Shown here piece after piece: positions 27,489 through 37,411 of a stretch of DNA of 64,000 nt (within the stretch, counting starts at the first letter, position 1; the number at the start of each line of letters is the position of its first letter). Source of the stretch: Bacteroidota bacterium (GTDB taxonomy: Bacteria; Bacteroidota; Bacteroidia; Cytophagales; Cyclobacteriaceae). Location of the stretch: assembly GCA_027592755.1 (NCBI GenBank), contig JAQCLE010000001.1, positions 1-64,000 on the forward strand, given 5' to 3'. Position numbers and translations under genes: made by a program. The notes beneath the pieces are model-generated. The model had not been told where the DNA came from. It made no database searches and was given only the letters and a program-made list of their open reading frames with translations.

Positions 27489-29729
27489 ATGACTCGCGCT
27501 AAGAAGCTACTTATTATGACCTTTTTTGTGGCCAATAATACTTTGTCTCAGGATTTGATTTCGATTGGTACCTGGCGGAGTCATTTTAATTATTCAGAAG
27601 CCACTCATGTTCTTGCATCTGGAAATAATATCTATTACACTACGCCAAATGGTTTGGTATTTTTTGATAGGGAAGACAATAGCCTTACCCGTACAACCAA
27701 AGTCAATGGACTAAATGATGTTGGTATATCTGCTATTGTTTATAATGAACTCACTGAAAAGCTAATAATTGGTTATGATAACGGCAACATAGATGTCATT
27801 GATGATAGTGGAACGGTGAATTTCGATCTTATTATAAAAGCAGAAATCACAGGTTCGCGACGAATCAATGCCATATGTTCTGTTGGGCCTCTGGTTTATT
27901 TGGCGACAGCTTTTGGGGTTGTTGTCCTTGACGTTGATGATATTGAGGTAAAAGAAACTTATCAGAACCTCGGACCAGTTGGACAGAAAGCGGAAATCAA
28001 TGATTGTGTAATTTTTGATGGCGCTTTGCATCTTGCGACTCAATATGGCGTGATCTCCGGGGATATCACAGGTTTAGTTAATCTTCTCAATTTTCAGAAC
28101 TGGGAGCGCTATTCGTCCGAACTATCCGTTGCCTCAGAAAAGACGGATTTGATCGTCGGGACCAATAATGGATTAATTGCTACTAATGAAAACGGCATAT
28201 TCTTACTGGAGAGTGAAGAATGGAGACAACTTGATTTCACACCATCGGCCGATATTAAATCAATGGTGAATTACGGCGCTGAACTTTTCCTTGTCATTGA
28301 AAATGAGGTAATTAATTATTCAATAAATGATGGAATCGCATCTGTTATTAATTATACAGATTCCCCGATGGCCGCATCGGTTACGGTAAGTGGAGATGGA
28401 ATTATTTGGATTGCCGACATAAAACAGGGCTTCTATAAAGGGATTATAGGGGATTTTGAAAATTTGATTTTAGAAGGGCCATTATCAAACATTGGTTTTA
28501 AGTTGTTTTATAATAATGGATCAATGATTGTACTACCAGGTGGTTTTACAAGGGATGGTATCCCACTAAATAATGAAAGAGGGTATTCATTATTCGAAGA
28601 CGGAAGATGGGAGACCCTCAATTTAGCTTCTTCCAATTTCGGAAATCTTGCAGCAATAGCAGCGAATCCCCAATCTGGGAAGCTTACCATAGGTTCTTTT
28701 GGAGATGGCATTTTTGATGTAAGTAGTCAAGTTGTTATTTCAGGGTCACCCTTTCAGGCATCCGCCCTTGATCCTGAGGCGATTCAGATTTCTGGGCTTG
28801 ATTATGATAGCCAGGGCAACTTATGGGTTGCAAATCACAACAGCACTGAACCGCTACACAAGTTAGATCCTGTCGGAAATTGGCACTCTTTTAGCTTCCA
28901 GAGCCAGCCATCTCAGTTTCCACTTTCATTGACCATTAATGATTTGGATGACATCTGGATGATTTTAAATCCTGCGGAGGGGGGTGGAATACTGGTTTAC
29001 AACGCGGTTATTGAACAGCAAAGATTTCTTTCCACTCAAGAAGGATTTGGGAATTTGCCAAATCTGAGTGTGACAGATATTGAGTTTGATCGAGAGGGAC
29101 AAGCTTGGATAGGGACAGAGCAGGGGATCGCCTTTATGCCAAATCCGTTCAATATTTTCGATGATGTTAATTATGATTTTATAAGGCCTGTTTTTGAAAA
29201 CCGGATTCTATTAGAAAATGAACGGATTACAGCAATTGGGATAGACGGCGGGAATAGAAAATGGATCGGAACAAATAACGGGCTTTGGCTATTTGAAGAA
29301 TTTGGGGAGAAGGTAGTTCTCAATTTTAATGTACTTAACTCTCCTTTACCATCAAATCAAATTATTGACATTGCCATAAACCCTCGAAATGGAGAGGTAT
29401 GGATATCTACGTCGAAGGGGGTCATGTCTTATAGAGGAACAGCTACCGAGCCGTCCCTGAACCATAAATCGGTCAAGATTTTTCCAAATCCCATAAGACC
29501 AAATTATGCCGGAGTTGTTGGAATATCTGGACTAGTAGAGGATGCGAATATCAAAATTACGGACATTGCGGGTCATATTGTTTTTGAAACTGAAGCTTCA
29601 GGTGGCACAGCGGTGTGGAATGCAAGGGATTTTCATGGGAACAGGGCGTCCTCTGGGGTATATCTTGTTTTTAGTTCGTCCAAAAATGGTGAGGATACTT
29701 TCGTTGGTAAAATTGCTATCATTCGCTAA
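27489..29729 (+). CDS. porZ: PorZ-like type IX secretion propeller protein with C-terminal sorting domain
   Basis: PorZ is a surface component of the type IX secretion attachment complex and helps add anionic LPS to cargo. I start at the ATG giving MTRAKKLLIMTFFVANN and a signal peptide (746 aa); a TTG nine codons upstream is the alternative. The protein consists of two seven-bladed propellers with repeated motifs such as GLVFFDREDNSLT, GTNNGLIATN, IGTEQGIAFM and IGTNNGLWLFEE. It ends with a ~80-residue sorting domain: KIFPNPIRP, DIAGHIVFE, WNARDFHGNRASSGVYLV, KIAIIR. It is followed directly by recO through a TAATG overlap, as in other Bacteroidota. Confidence 0.9.
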   Translation: MTRAKKLLIMTFFVANNTLSQDLISIGTWRSHFNYSEATHVLASGNNIYYTTPNGLVFFDREDNSLTRTTKVNGLNDVGISAIVYNELTEKLIIGYDNGNIDVIDDSGTVNFDLIIKAEITGSRRINAICSVGPLVYLATAFGVVVLDVDDIEVKETYQNLGPVGQKAEINDCVIFDGALHLATQYGVISGDITGLVNLLNFQNWERYSSELSVASEKTDLIVGTNNGLIATNENGIFLLESEEWRQLDFTPSADIKSMVNYGAELFLVIENEVINYSINDGIASVINYTDSPMAASVTVSGDGIIWIADIKQGFYKGIIGDFENLILEGPLSNIGFKLFYNNGSMIVLPGGFTRDGIPLNNERGYSLFEDGRWETLNLASSNFGNLAAIAANPQSGKLTIGSFGDGIFDVSSQVVISGSPFQASALDPEAIQISGLDYDSQGNLWVANHNSTEPLHKLDPVGNWHSFSFQSQPSQFPLSLTINDLDDIWMILNPAEGGGILVYNAVIEQQRFLSTQEGFGNLPNLSVTDIEFDREGQAWIGTEQGIAFMPNPFNIFDDVNYDFIRPVFENRILLENERITAIGIDGGNRKWIGTNNGLWLFEEFGEKVVLNFNVLNSPLPSNQIIDIAINPRNGEVWISTSKGVMSYRGTATEPSLNHKSVKIFPNPIRPNYAGVVGISGLVEDANIKITDIAGHIVFETEASGGTAVWNARDFHGNRASSGVYLVFSSSKNGEDTFVGKIAIIR

Positions 29730-30406
29730 TGCTTCACAAAATAAAGGGCATAGTACTGAATTACATTAGATACAAAGAGACCTCTATCATTGTTAAAATA
29801 TTTACCAATGATTTTGGATTACAATCCTATATCGTTAATGGCGTTCGTTCGAATCGTGGGGCTGGAAAAATCGCCTTATTTCAACCGATGACAATTCTTG
29901 ACTTGGTTGTATATAAAAACGATCAGAAATCCATTCAAAGAATATCCGAATCAAGGTGCGATATTATCTATCATAGTATACCCTTCGATATCAAGAAATC
30001 GTCTGTTGCGATATTTTGGTCTGAAATCTTAAATAAGACCCTAACATCAGAGGGGTTGGAAGATAGCAGGAAGTTTGAATTCGTAAGGGAGCAACTCATT
30101 AAATTGGATGAAGCCACAGATGGAATTGAGAACTATCCGATTACATTTACTTATCAACTCGCTGAATTTTTAGGATTTGCAATTTCATGCAGTCGAGATT
30201 TAGTAAGAACCTACTCCGACGTCATTAACTCAACTCAAGAAGAATTGATCAAATATTTTGAATCGATCTTTACCGCTGTACCCCTTGAAAATAATATAAG
30301 CCAGCGTCAATTGGCACTCAATTGCTTAATTAACTATTACCAGCATCACTTTGATGGGTTTGGGTCATTGAGATCAACTGGGGTTCTAAGGCAGGTGTTT
30401 TCTTAA
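29729..30406 (+). CDS. recO: DNA repair protein RecO
   Basis: RecO works with RecR and RecF to load RecA on gapped DNA. The 225 residues have the OB-fold N-terminus (GIVLNYIRYKETSIIVKIFT, GLQSYIVNGVRSNR) and a helical C-terminal half. The zinc-binding cysteines found in many RecO proteins are not evident, as is usual in this phylum. It starts within the porZ stop (TAATG), so its expression is coupled to porZ. Confidence 0.93.
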   Translation: MLHKIKGIVLNYIRYKETSIIVKIFTNDFGLQSYIVNGVRSNRGAGKIALFQPMTILDLVVYKNDQKSIQRISESRCDIIYHSIPFDIKKSSVAIFWSEILNKTLTSEGLEDSRKFEFVREQLIKLDEATDGIENYPITFTYQLAEFLGFAISCSRDLVRTYSDVINSTQEELIKYFESIFTAVPLENNISQRQLALNCLINYYQHHFDGFGSLRSTGVLRQVFS

Positions 30407-30476
30407 AAAGTGACAGTGTCATAGTATTTTGTCTCATTTGAACTAATTTTCATGTTCACTAATTTTCATCCTACTA

Positions 30477-30932
30477 ATGAGAGACCTTTTATTGAGTATT
30501 ACCACGCTTTTAATAATATTTTTAACTTCATGCGGACCTGGTCAGAACAATAGTTCTGAATCAAGTGAACAAACTGTTCAGGAGGAAACCGCTCCGACTG
30601 TTTCAAGGGTTTTCTTCGAAAGTCCCGCTGATGGAGCAACAGTTAATACAACATTTCCTGTTAGAATGGGAGTAGAAGGAATGCGAATTGAACCTGCAGG
30701 TCAGGTAAAAGAGGGATTCGGGCATCATCATATTTTGATTAACCAGACGTCATGGCCGGAAGGGGAAATCATCCCACCAAGTGATTCAACGATTCATTTT
30801 GGTAAAGGACAAACGGAAACGGAACTAACACTGGAGCCGGGCAATTATGTAATATCCCTCCAATTTGCCGACGGGGTACACACTTCTTATGGGGCATCAA
30901 TGGCTACCAGTATTAAAATTATTGTTGAATAA
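30477..30932 (+). CDS. DUF4399-domain lipoprotein
   Basis: This 151-residue lipoprotein (lipobox LTSC, Cys19) has a Ser/Glu-rich linker and then one DUF4399 domain. Typical features are VFFESPADGATVNTTFPVRMG, GFGHHHILINQ, STIHFGKGQTETELTLEPG and LQFADGVHTSYG. The HHH cluster and H-T-SYG resemble a metal or small-ligand site, but no function is established for the family. The bidirectional hairpin after it isolates it from the ompH genes. Confidence 0.88.
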   Translation: MRDLLLSITTLLIIFLTSCGPGQNNSSESSEQTVQEETAPTVSRVFFESPADGATVNTTFPVRMGVEGMRIEPAGQVKEGFGHHHILINQTSWPEGEIIPPSDSTIHFGKGQTETELTLEPGNYVISLQFADGVHTSYGASMATSIKIIVE

Positions 30933-30940
30933 TAGTAGCT

Positions 30941-30998
30941 CGGAACTTATAATATAAAAACCCACCAGTGTTCGGTGGGTTTTTATATTATAAGTCCG
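30941..30998. terminator. Strong bidirectional terminator between the DUF4399 gene and ompH
   Basis: The left arm (30941-30966) and right arm (30974-30998) pair over 25 bases with a single bulged A. The loop is AGTGTTC. The GC-rich core CCCACC/GGTGGG is flanked by A-runs on one side and T-runs on the other, so it can end transcripts from both strands. The neighbouring genes converge on it. Confidence 0.92.
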
Positions 30999-31001
30999 TG
31001 A

Positions 31002-31535
31002 TTAGTTAGTGCTAGGTGGAGTAATTCCCAACTTTGCCAGAATCAGATTAGAGATATTATCTTCTTCCCTGGCCCAAAGCAAAACAAATCCACCTCCGGA
31101 ATCTGTGCTGAACACATGAGTGAAACCGTTTTCTGTTGCAACCTCTTCAATTGTATTTTGAATTTTATCATAAGCAGGTTGCAATAATTCTCCTCGCTTT
31201 TCCACAAGAGAATTTGAAGCCTGCTGTTGAAAAGCTTGTATGGAATTCTGCAGATTGACAATTTCTGTTTCCTTGTCTTTTCTTATTACTTCACTCGTTG
31301 TAGCAGGCAAGTTTTGATATTCTTCACCCTTGATTTGATATTCCTTGATTTTTGCCTGAAGCTGATTATCCAATTGTTTTTCATATGAGTCTAGTTCAGC
31401 CTGTATTTGTTTGGCTTCCGGCATCAGGCTCAATACGTAATCAATGTTGGTATAACCAATTTTTAAATTCTGTGCAAAAGTGCTACCAGTTAGAATAAAT
31501 GCTACTAAGAGAGCAGCTAGCGTTTTAATTTTCAT
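31002..31535 (-). CDS. OmpH/Skp-family periplasmic chaperone (second copy)
   Basis: This 177-residue protein has a signal peptide ending TFAQ and the Skp layout: an edge strand IGYTNIDYVLSLMPEA, a long coiled coil (about residues 35-115, rich in Gln, Glu and Lys) and a returning strand THVFSTDSGG.VLLWA. Skp-type trimers hold unfolded outer-membrane proteins for BamA. It lies downstream of another ompH gene and bamA on the same strand, a normal arrangement in Bacteroidota. Confidence 0.92.
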   Translation of the reverse strand: MKIKTLAALLVAFILTGSTFAQNLKIGYTNIDYVLSLMPEAKQIQAELDSYEKQLDNQLQAKIKEYQIKGEEYQNLPATTSEVIRKDKETEIVNLQNSIQAFQQQASNSLVEKRGELLQPAYDKIQNTIEEVATENGFTHVFSTDSGGGFVLLWAREEDNISNLILAKLGITPPSTN

Positions 31536-31554
31536 GAGTACAAATTTAATCTTC

Positions 31555-32088
31555 TTATTTAATTACATCATTTTCATCACCTAATTCAAGTTCTTCCAGA
31601 ACATAGTCAGTATAGTCGTGGATTGGATCGGTGTAAATCATTATTAAGTCTCCCGATTTATCAAATACGATTTGTAATCGGTAAGTTTTGGCAACTCTTT
31701 CAACACCATCAAAAACGCGATCCTGCACAGGTTTTATCAATTCAATTTTCTTTAAGAAGAAAAGCCCCTCAAAGCCAAATACTTGCTTTTGATATTCTTT
31801 TACTTCATCCCATTTCTTATTGATCTCCAACCTTCGTTCATCTCTCATTTCTTTGGTCAGAAGCACTTCTTCTGCCTGTAGCTCAGCTTCCTTTGCCTGA
31901 AGCTCTTTGTACATCTTTTTGATTTCTTCCTCCCATCCCTTCGAAAGCGTCTCAATTTCAGCCTGAGCTTCCTGATATTCCGGCATTTGGTTTAGAATAT
32001 AATCAGTATCCACATAACCAAATTTTTGCGCAAAACTACTATTAAAAAACAAACAATAAACAAAAAGGATGCCGAAGACTTTTTTCAT
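31555..32088 (-). CDS. OmpH/Skp-family periplasmic chaperone (first copy)
   Basis: Also 177 residues, with a signal peptide ending SSFAQ, then KFGYVDTDYILNQMPEYQEA, a coiled coil through about residue 115 and a closing LQIVFDKSGDLIMIY. The acidic tail (LEELELGDENDV) is an addition. It starts six bases after bamA and is followed 19 bases later by its paralogue. The two differ widely in sequence, so this is an old duplication that may form distinct or mixed trimers. Confidence 0.92.
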   Translation of the reverse strand: MKKVFGILFVYCLFFNSSFAQKFGYVDTDYILNQMPEYQEAQAEIETLSKGWEEEIKKMYKELQAKEAELQAEEVLLTKEMRDERRLEINKKWDEVKEYQKQVFGFEGLFFLKKIELIKPVQDRVFDGVERVAKTYRLQIVFDKSGDLIMIYTDPIHDYTDYVLEELELGDENDVIK

Positions 32089-32094
32089 GTTTTA

Positions 32095-34749
32095 TTATCT
32101 TAAAAGCTGCCCTATTGAGAAGTGCAATTGACCACCTGAAGGCCCCGTTGTACCAGGGAGTTCGTCAAAACCATATCCCCAGTCGATTCCCAATAACCCA
32201 AATGCTGGCATAAAAATTCTGGCGCCAAATCCAGCAGATTTATTAATTCTAAAGGGATTAAATAGATTAATATCACTCCAATTATTGCCACCTTCAGCAA
32301 AACCTAGGACGTAAATAGTAGCTGTGGGATTCAATGAAACTGGATACCTCAACTCGAATACAAATTTATTATAAACTGTTCCACCACGTATACCAGTCTC
32401 TGCATCTGTTGGTACGAGGGAATTATTTTCATATCCACGCAGGCCAATGACATCATTTCCTATAAGGAAGTTTTGACCGGAAATTCCGTCGCCTCCAAGC
32501 CAGAACCTTTCAAATGGCCCTACACCAGCTTTTTTGGAATAACTTCCTATGAATCCCATATGTGCCCGTGACTGGAGAACCAGGTTCCCGAACAGCGATA
32601 TATGATACCTGGCATCAAACATCCACTTATGGTACTCTACTAACTTAAATTTCTCAGCGTTCTCAGCGGATTCATAATCAATATTATTGAACAATGAGTA
32701 AGGAGGAGTTAATGAAGCACTGAGTGTTATGGACGAACCAGACCGTGGAAACATCGGACTGTCAATGCTATTTCGTGAGATTGTTGTATTGAATGTTATG
32801 TTATTTGCCGTACCATCTGAAAATCCAAGAGATGTTCCAAAATTAAACAGCCGGTATTGGAGAAATGATACTGAATTTGAGATAGTAAAGAAATCATCCG
32901 GCCATTTAAGCCTTCTTCCCAAACTTAATGTGATGTTCGCAACTTTTAGTGAGCCATTTGTCTGATTGGAGAAAAAGTCTATAATTCTTTGTACTGAATA
33001 GCTATAGCTAATACCGAAGGAATTGGGTTTGCTGCCGCCAAGCCAAGGCTCAACAAAAGATGCTGAATAACTTTGAAAACGTGGGCCATTTGCCTGCATT
33101 CTTACAGAAAGCTTTTGTCCATCGCCCATGGGAAGTGGTTTCCATTTGTTGAAACGGGGAATGTTCTTTACAGAAAAATTATTGAATACAAGACCAAGAG
33201 TACCAATGAAGCCCAACTGTCCTCCAAATCCACCGGACAATTCAATTTGGTCACTTGGTCGCTCTTCCAATGCCCATTCAATATCGACGGTTTCATCTAT
33301 CGGGTTGGGTAATGGGGTAGGCACCACCTTTTCCGGGTCAAAATAACCCAACTGAGAAAGCTCTCTTTGTGTTCTGATGATGTTGGCCCTGCTAAATTTT
33401 TCTCCTGGAACTGTCCGAAGTTCCCTCAAAATAACATGGTCGCTTGTACGGGTATTACCTGAGATTATGATTTTATTAATGGTCGCTTGTGCCCCTTCAA
33501 ATATCCTCATCTCTACATCTATTGAATCTTCACTCACTTCTACCTCAACTGGCCGAACTGAGAAGAACAGGTACCCAAAATCCATATAAAGTGAACTGAC
33601 ATCTGATCCTGATGGATTGTAATTCAACTTTTTATTGATCAGCTCTAAATCGTAAACATCCCCTTTCTTGACGCCTAAAACACGGTCAAGTTGATCGTTG
33701 GTGTAAATGTAGTTGCCCGACCAAATAACATTTCGGAAGTAATATTTCTGACCCTCGTTTATCGTCAAACTCACATTCATTTTTTTATCATTGAATCTGT
33801 AGACGCTGTCTGATATAATTTCAACATCCCGATATCCTTTTGACTTATAAAAATCAATTAGAAGATCTTTGTCTTCTTTGTATTTATCGTCAACGAATTT
33901 AGCAGTTTTGAAAAAGTTGAGTTTTATCTGACCACTCAAAAACTCCTTAAGATCTTCTTTGGTATAAACGACAGATGAATCAAGGAAATTACGAATCTTT
34001 TTTGGCCTAAAAATGTTCAAGGCCTCGTAGAATATTGTTCTCGGTAACCTGAACCGAATATGCTCATTGGTCGACTTGAGCTTTTTCTTCAACCTATTAT
34101 CACTAAAAGCGTCATTCCCTTCAATATAAATCTTTTCAATCTTGGTCTTGAATCCTTTATCAATAGATATATCGAGATAAATACTATTACGAAGTACGGT
34201 ATCGGCCCTTTGTGAAATTGCAACCGTTGTTCCCAAATAACCTTTTTCGTAGAGGTATTTTTTTATCGTTAATTCAGCGTTTTTGACAATGGCATCAGTT
34301 ACCACCCGGCCTCGAATCAGGTCAATTTTCTCAAGAATTTCTTTTTCATGGGTTTGATTAAGGCCACTAATCTCGAATTTAGTTAGTCTCGGACGTTCTA
34401 TCAGAAGTAAGGTCAAGTAGACTTTCCCATTTTCAACTTTAGTAACTTCAACTGATACATTTCCGATAATGCCTTGTCTCCAAAGGTTTTTTACTGCATT
34501 CGTAATGGGTTCACCTGGAATCTTGATTTTATCGCCAATGCTTAATCCGGATAAAGAAATCAGAGCGTTCTTATCGAGGAACTCAACGCCTTCTACCTGG
34601 ATATCGGCAATTTCATATTCCTTAGGACTTGAATAATTGATTTGTAGTTCATTGGTTTTTTCCTCGACACGAGGAAATCTTATTTGTGCGAAAGTGACAA
34701 AGTTTGAGAAAATAAATAAGCTGAGAAAAAAGCTTCGTCTTAATCTCAT
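32095..34749 (-). CDS. bamA: Outer-membrane protein assembly factor BamA
   Basis: BamA folds and inserts beta-barrels in the outer membrane. The 884 residues have a signal peptide (to FAQ, ~22), about five POTRA domains (YEIADIQVEGVEFLDKNALI; GFKTKIEKIYIEGNDAFSD; ATINKIIISGNTRTSDHVIL) and a 16-strand barrel. The conserved lid-loop region is present as GLRGYENNSLVP, and the end is GGQLHFSIGQLLR. The length is typical of Bacteroidota. Its start overlaps the uppS stop by four bases, giving a compact uppS-bamA-ompH-ompH operon. Confidence 0.97.
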   Translation of the reverse strand: MRLRRSFFLSLFIFSNFVTFAQIRFPRVEEKTNELQINYSSPKEYEIADIQVEGVEFLDKNALISLSGLSIGDKIKIPGEPITNAVKNLWRQGIIGNVSVEVTKVENGKVYLTLLLIERPRLTKFEISGLNQTHEKEILEKIDLIRGRVVTDAIVKNAELTIKKYLYEKGYLGTTVAISQRADTVLRNSIYLDISIDKGFKTKIEKIYIEGNDAFSDNRLKKKLKSTNEHIRFRLPRTIFYEALNIFRPKKIRNFLDSSVVYTKEDLKEFLSGQIKLNFFKTAKFVDDKYKEDKDLLIDFYKSKGYRDVEIISDSVYRFNDKKMNVSLTINEGQKYYFRNVIWSGNYIYTNDQLDRVLGVKKGDVYDLELINKKLNYNPSGSDVSSLYMDFGYLFFSVRPVEVEVSEDSIDVEMRIFEGAQATINKIIISGNTRTSDHVILRELRTVPGEKFSRANIIRTQRELSQLGYFDPEKVVPTPLPNPIDETVDIEWALEERPSDQIELSGGFGGQLGFIGTLGLVFNNFSVKNIPRFNKWKPLPMGDGQKLSVRMQANGPRFQSYSASFVEPWLGGSKPNSFGISYSYSVQRIIDFFSNQTNGSLKVANITLSLGRRLKWPDDFFTISNSVSFLQYRLFNFGTSLGFSDGTANNITFNTTISRNSIDSPMFPRSGSSITLSASLTPPYSLFNNIDYESAENAEKFKLVEYHKWMFDARYHISLFGNLVLQSRAHMGFIGSYSKKAGVGPFERFWLGGDGISGQNFLIGNDVIGLRGYENNSLVPTDAETGIRGGTVYNKFVFELRYPVSLNPTATIYVLGFAEGGNNWSDINLFNPFRINKSAGFGARIFMPAFGLLGIDWGYGFDELPGTTGPSGGQLHFSIGQLLR

Positions 34750-35489
34750 AGTCCACTTTTCACTTGTTCACTTATTCGTCCGAACCTGCGGTCGCGTTTT
34801 TGAAATGAAGCGATTGCTTCAATTAAGTGTTTTTTTCGGAAATCTGGCCAAAGTTCATCTGAGATATAGAGCTCAGTATAAGCCAGCTGCCACAAAAGAA
34901 AATTGCTGATACGCAACTCTCCACTCGTTCTGATAAGAAGCTCTGGGTCAGGCATATTTTTCGTGCTCAAACTTTGGCTAATCATTGCTTCATCAATATC
35001 ATCGACAGTAAGTTCGTTTTTGGCAACTCGTGTTACCAATGACTTGAGTGCCTCTTTAATGTCCCAGCGGCCACTATAATTAAGCGCTAAATTCAGGGTC
35101 AGTCCACTATGGTTTTTGGTAGCCTCAATTGCAGAATGAAGTTCAATTTGACAATCAACTGGTAGTAAAGTAATATCTCCGATCGACTGCAGCTTCACAT
35201 TATTTTCGGTTAAAGTTTTCAGTTCTTGTCTAATTGTTGATACCAGTAAAGACATAAGACCTTCTACTTCTGGTTTTGGCCTATACCAGTTTTCAGTTGA
35301 AAAAGCATAAAGTGTCAAATATTCAACACCAAGTTCCGCACAGGTTTCTGTTGTTTCACGTACTGCCTTTACAGCATTTCGATGACCAAAAATCCGAGAT
35401 GCCCCCTTCTTTTTTGCCCACCTGCCATTTCCATCCATTATGATAGCAATGTGCTTCGGTAAGTTCGCTAAATCAAGCTGTTGATTCAT
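34746..35489 (-). CDS. uppS: Isoprenyl transferase (undecaprenyl diphosphate synthase)
   Basis: This cis-prenyltransferase makes the C55 lipid carrier for peptidoglycan and LPS. The 247 residues include IAIIMDGNGRWAKKKG with catalytic Asp19, GHRNAVKAVRE, LTLYAFSTENWYRP and the C-terminal signature PDPELLIRTSGELRISNFLL. YTELYISDELWPDF is also conserved. It leads the bamA operon. A near-consensus -7 element (CAACTTTG on the minus strand, 35519-35526) lies 30 bases upstream. Confidence 0.97.
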   Translation of the reverse strand: MNQQLDLANLPKHIAIIMDGNGRWAKKKGASRIFGHRNAVKAVRETTETCAELGVEYLTLYAFSTENWYRPKPEVEGLMSLLVSTIRQELKTLTENNVKLQSIGDITLLPVDCQIELHSAIEATKNHSGLTLNLALNYSGRWDIKEALKSLVTRVAKNELTVDDIDEAMISQSLSTKNMPDPELLIRTSGELRISNFLLWQLAYTELYISDELWPDFRKKHLIEAIASFQKRDRRFGRISEQVKSGL

Positions 35490-35610
35490 TGCAAATTGAT
35501 CAGGCTATTTTTTGAACTTGCAAAGTTGCTACTTTTTTAGGCATTATAAAAAGAGACAAACAAATCCCTTATTCAATCTTATCAAATGCTCAATATGCCG
35601 AATTGGTTGG

Positions 35611-36345
35611 TTAGTAGGGACGGATTTTACTCTTCATCATTGATTCATTGGGAATATAGGGGAACGGGCAGGGTATATTATAAAAGATGTAGCTGATTGA
35701 AAATCCAAAAAAATAATACCAATCATTTTCTCCAGGATGCCCAAATTGAAAATTCTTATTGGTTACGCTTGTATCCGAAACACCATCCAACAAATCAAAA
35801 AAAGTTTTTCTCGCACCAAATTCAAAACCAAGGGAGTATTTTTTCCCAAGGAGGTGCTTAAAACCGATCCCAAAAGGGACTACTGGTTGCATTTTATTAA
35901 ACTTCTCCTCCGTTTGCACCCCAGTTATTCTCGCCATGCCAAATCCTGCAAAGAAGTATGGAGACCATTTGATAGGAGACTTGTCATGTTTAAAATTAAG
36001 GAAATTATACTCTAGTGTTGCCGCTGACTCCAAAATATTAGCACTAAATGAAGCATCTCTTAAATTAGCAGCTGGGTCGAGAGGTTTACTGTCATCACCG
36101 TGAATGCCACCATATGTTAGTGATAACCTTATACTCGTGACATCGCTAAAGTTGAATTTATAAAAACCGAAGAGACCTGGCTTGATATTCGAAACCCTGT
36201 ACCCCCTGATCATGTCGCCTGCATAGTTGAAGCCTCCTAAGCCTCCACCGACTTCAATGGCTTGTCCAAAAATTTCTGTAGTAAAAACACTGAGTGAAAG
36301 AATAATCAGGATCTTTCTTCCATCAACTATTAAGATTGAATTCAC
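35611..36345 (-). CDS. DUF6089-type outer-membrane beta-barrel protein (intact copy)
   Basis: This 244-residue exported protein (signal peptide to about EIFGQ) has the DUF6089 barrel pattern: EVGGGLGGFNYAGDM, NIKPGLFGFYKFNF, LEYNFLNF, WSPYFFAGFGMARI, VPFGIGFKHLLG and GFEFGARKTFFDLLDGVSD. Members sit beside uppS/bamA in many Bacteroidota and are presumed envelope proteins without a defined role. The start is a GTG. It follows the broken paralogue at 36362-37411 by 16 bases, so the two were probably one operon. Confidence 0.85.
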   Translation of the reverse strand: MNSILIVDGRKILIILSLSVFTTEIFGQAIEVGGGLGGFNYAGDMIRGYRVSNIKPGLFGFYKFNFSDVTSIRLSLTYGGIHGDDSKPLDPAANLRDASFSANILESAATLEYNFLNFKHDKSPIKWSPYFFAGFGMARITGVQTEEKFNKMQPVVPFGIGFKHLLGKKYSLGFEFGARKTFFDLLDGVSDTSVTNKNFQFGHPGENDWYYFFGFSISYIFYNIPCPFPYIPNESMMKSKIRPY

Positions 36346-36361
36346 AAAGAGGGGGTGATCA

Positions 36362-37411
36362 TTACCTGAATTTTGCTCTTCGAACGTTCTTACCCGAAAG
36401 ATAGTATACGATCCTTAATTGAGATACGAGGTAAAAGTCGTTGTCCTTAGGACTGCCTCTAACTTCCCCAACCGTATAGTTTGCGCCTACGGAATATGTC
36501 ATACCATCTTGAGCTTTGTAGCCTGAAACTGTAAAATATTGAGGATCTCTGGTTTTGCCGGTTACTACATCTGTAGTTTCAGCGCCTCTTTCTGCCATGG
36601 CCCTCGCGAGTTCACTATCAAGGAGGCTCAATTCAATATTATCCTTACTGACGTCATCAATATAATCAAAGAATAATTGTCTAAGACCAAACTCAAGTTG
36701 GGCATCTAAGTTTTGTATTAGTCTGACTTTAACACCAAGGCCTACTGGAATAGCCATCTGAATCTTACTATATTTTTTCCCCTCCGTCTCCAGGTCTCTT
36801 AAGCTAACAAACTTGCCTGCTTCAGCCAGTGGATTGCCAAGTAAGTCAGTATCCGGGGCTTTAGCTTTGGGATTATGAGAGAAAATAGCCAGCCCTATGA
36901 AAACATAGGGATTAACTGGGAACCGAGATCCAATTCCACCATAATTAGGGAAAAGATCAAATTCCAGACCCAATGATAATTCCTTGATGGCATTCTCAAA
37001 ACTTAAATTCCTCTGGTATCTTCCAAACCCACTTGATCTTTCAGTGGGTTTTGCCGTTTCAAAATCACTGGCTTGAATTTTTCCATAATTAAAAGCAATT
37101 CTGCCTGCAGCTTAAGGGTGGAACTTTTTCCCTCCTACTATTCCAAACCCTGATTTCGTGAAACCGATATCAGTACTAAGTTTTTTAGGCGCCGGGGAAA
37201 TGTCTCCGAAGTAATTCATAGCATTTATACTCACTCCAACGAACCAGTTTTTTGCCTCTGATCTTAGATCGTGAACACTTCCACCACGATAATTGGACGT
37301 TACTGAAGAGCCTTTGGGCCTCTTGTACCTCCTATTTTGTGCTATTGCAAGATCGCAAAAAGCAACACTTATAATAACGGTTGTAACAAAGAGAAAAACT
37401 AACCTTTTCAT
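36362..37411 (-). pseudogene. DUF6089-type outer-membrane protein interrupted by one in-frame TAA
   Basis: The reading frame is continuous over 349 sense codons except for a TAA at 37112-37114 (codon 100). Before it lies a signal peptide (to AIAQ) and NWFVGVSINAMNYFGDIS, ending GGKKFHP. After it, in the same frame, come AAGRIAFNYGKIQ, RYQRNLSFENAIKELSLGLE, FDLFPNYG, YVFIGLAIFSHNPKAK and LGVKVRLIQNLDAQLEFG. That is the expected order of a full DUF6089 protein. No frameshift or deletion is present and the rest is unscarred. A recent nonsense mutation or a sequence error explains it equally well. If translation reinitiates, a TTG at 36973 would give a 203-residue piece without a signal peptide. 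Confidence 0.85.

Noticed and set aside
30941-30998. Long inverted repeat as a transposon end
   Set aside because: Short loop, GC-rich core with A and T runs and convergent flanking genes mark it as a bidirectional terminator. No transposase is nearby.
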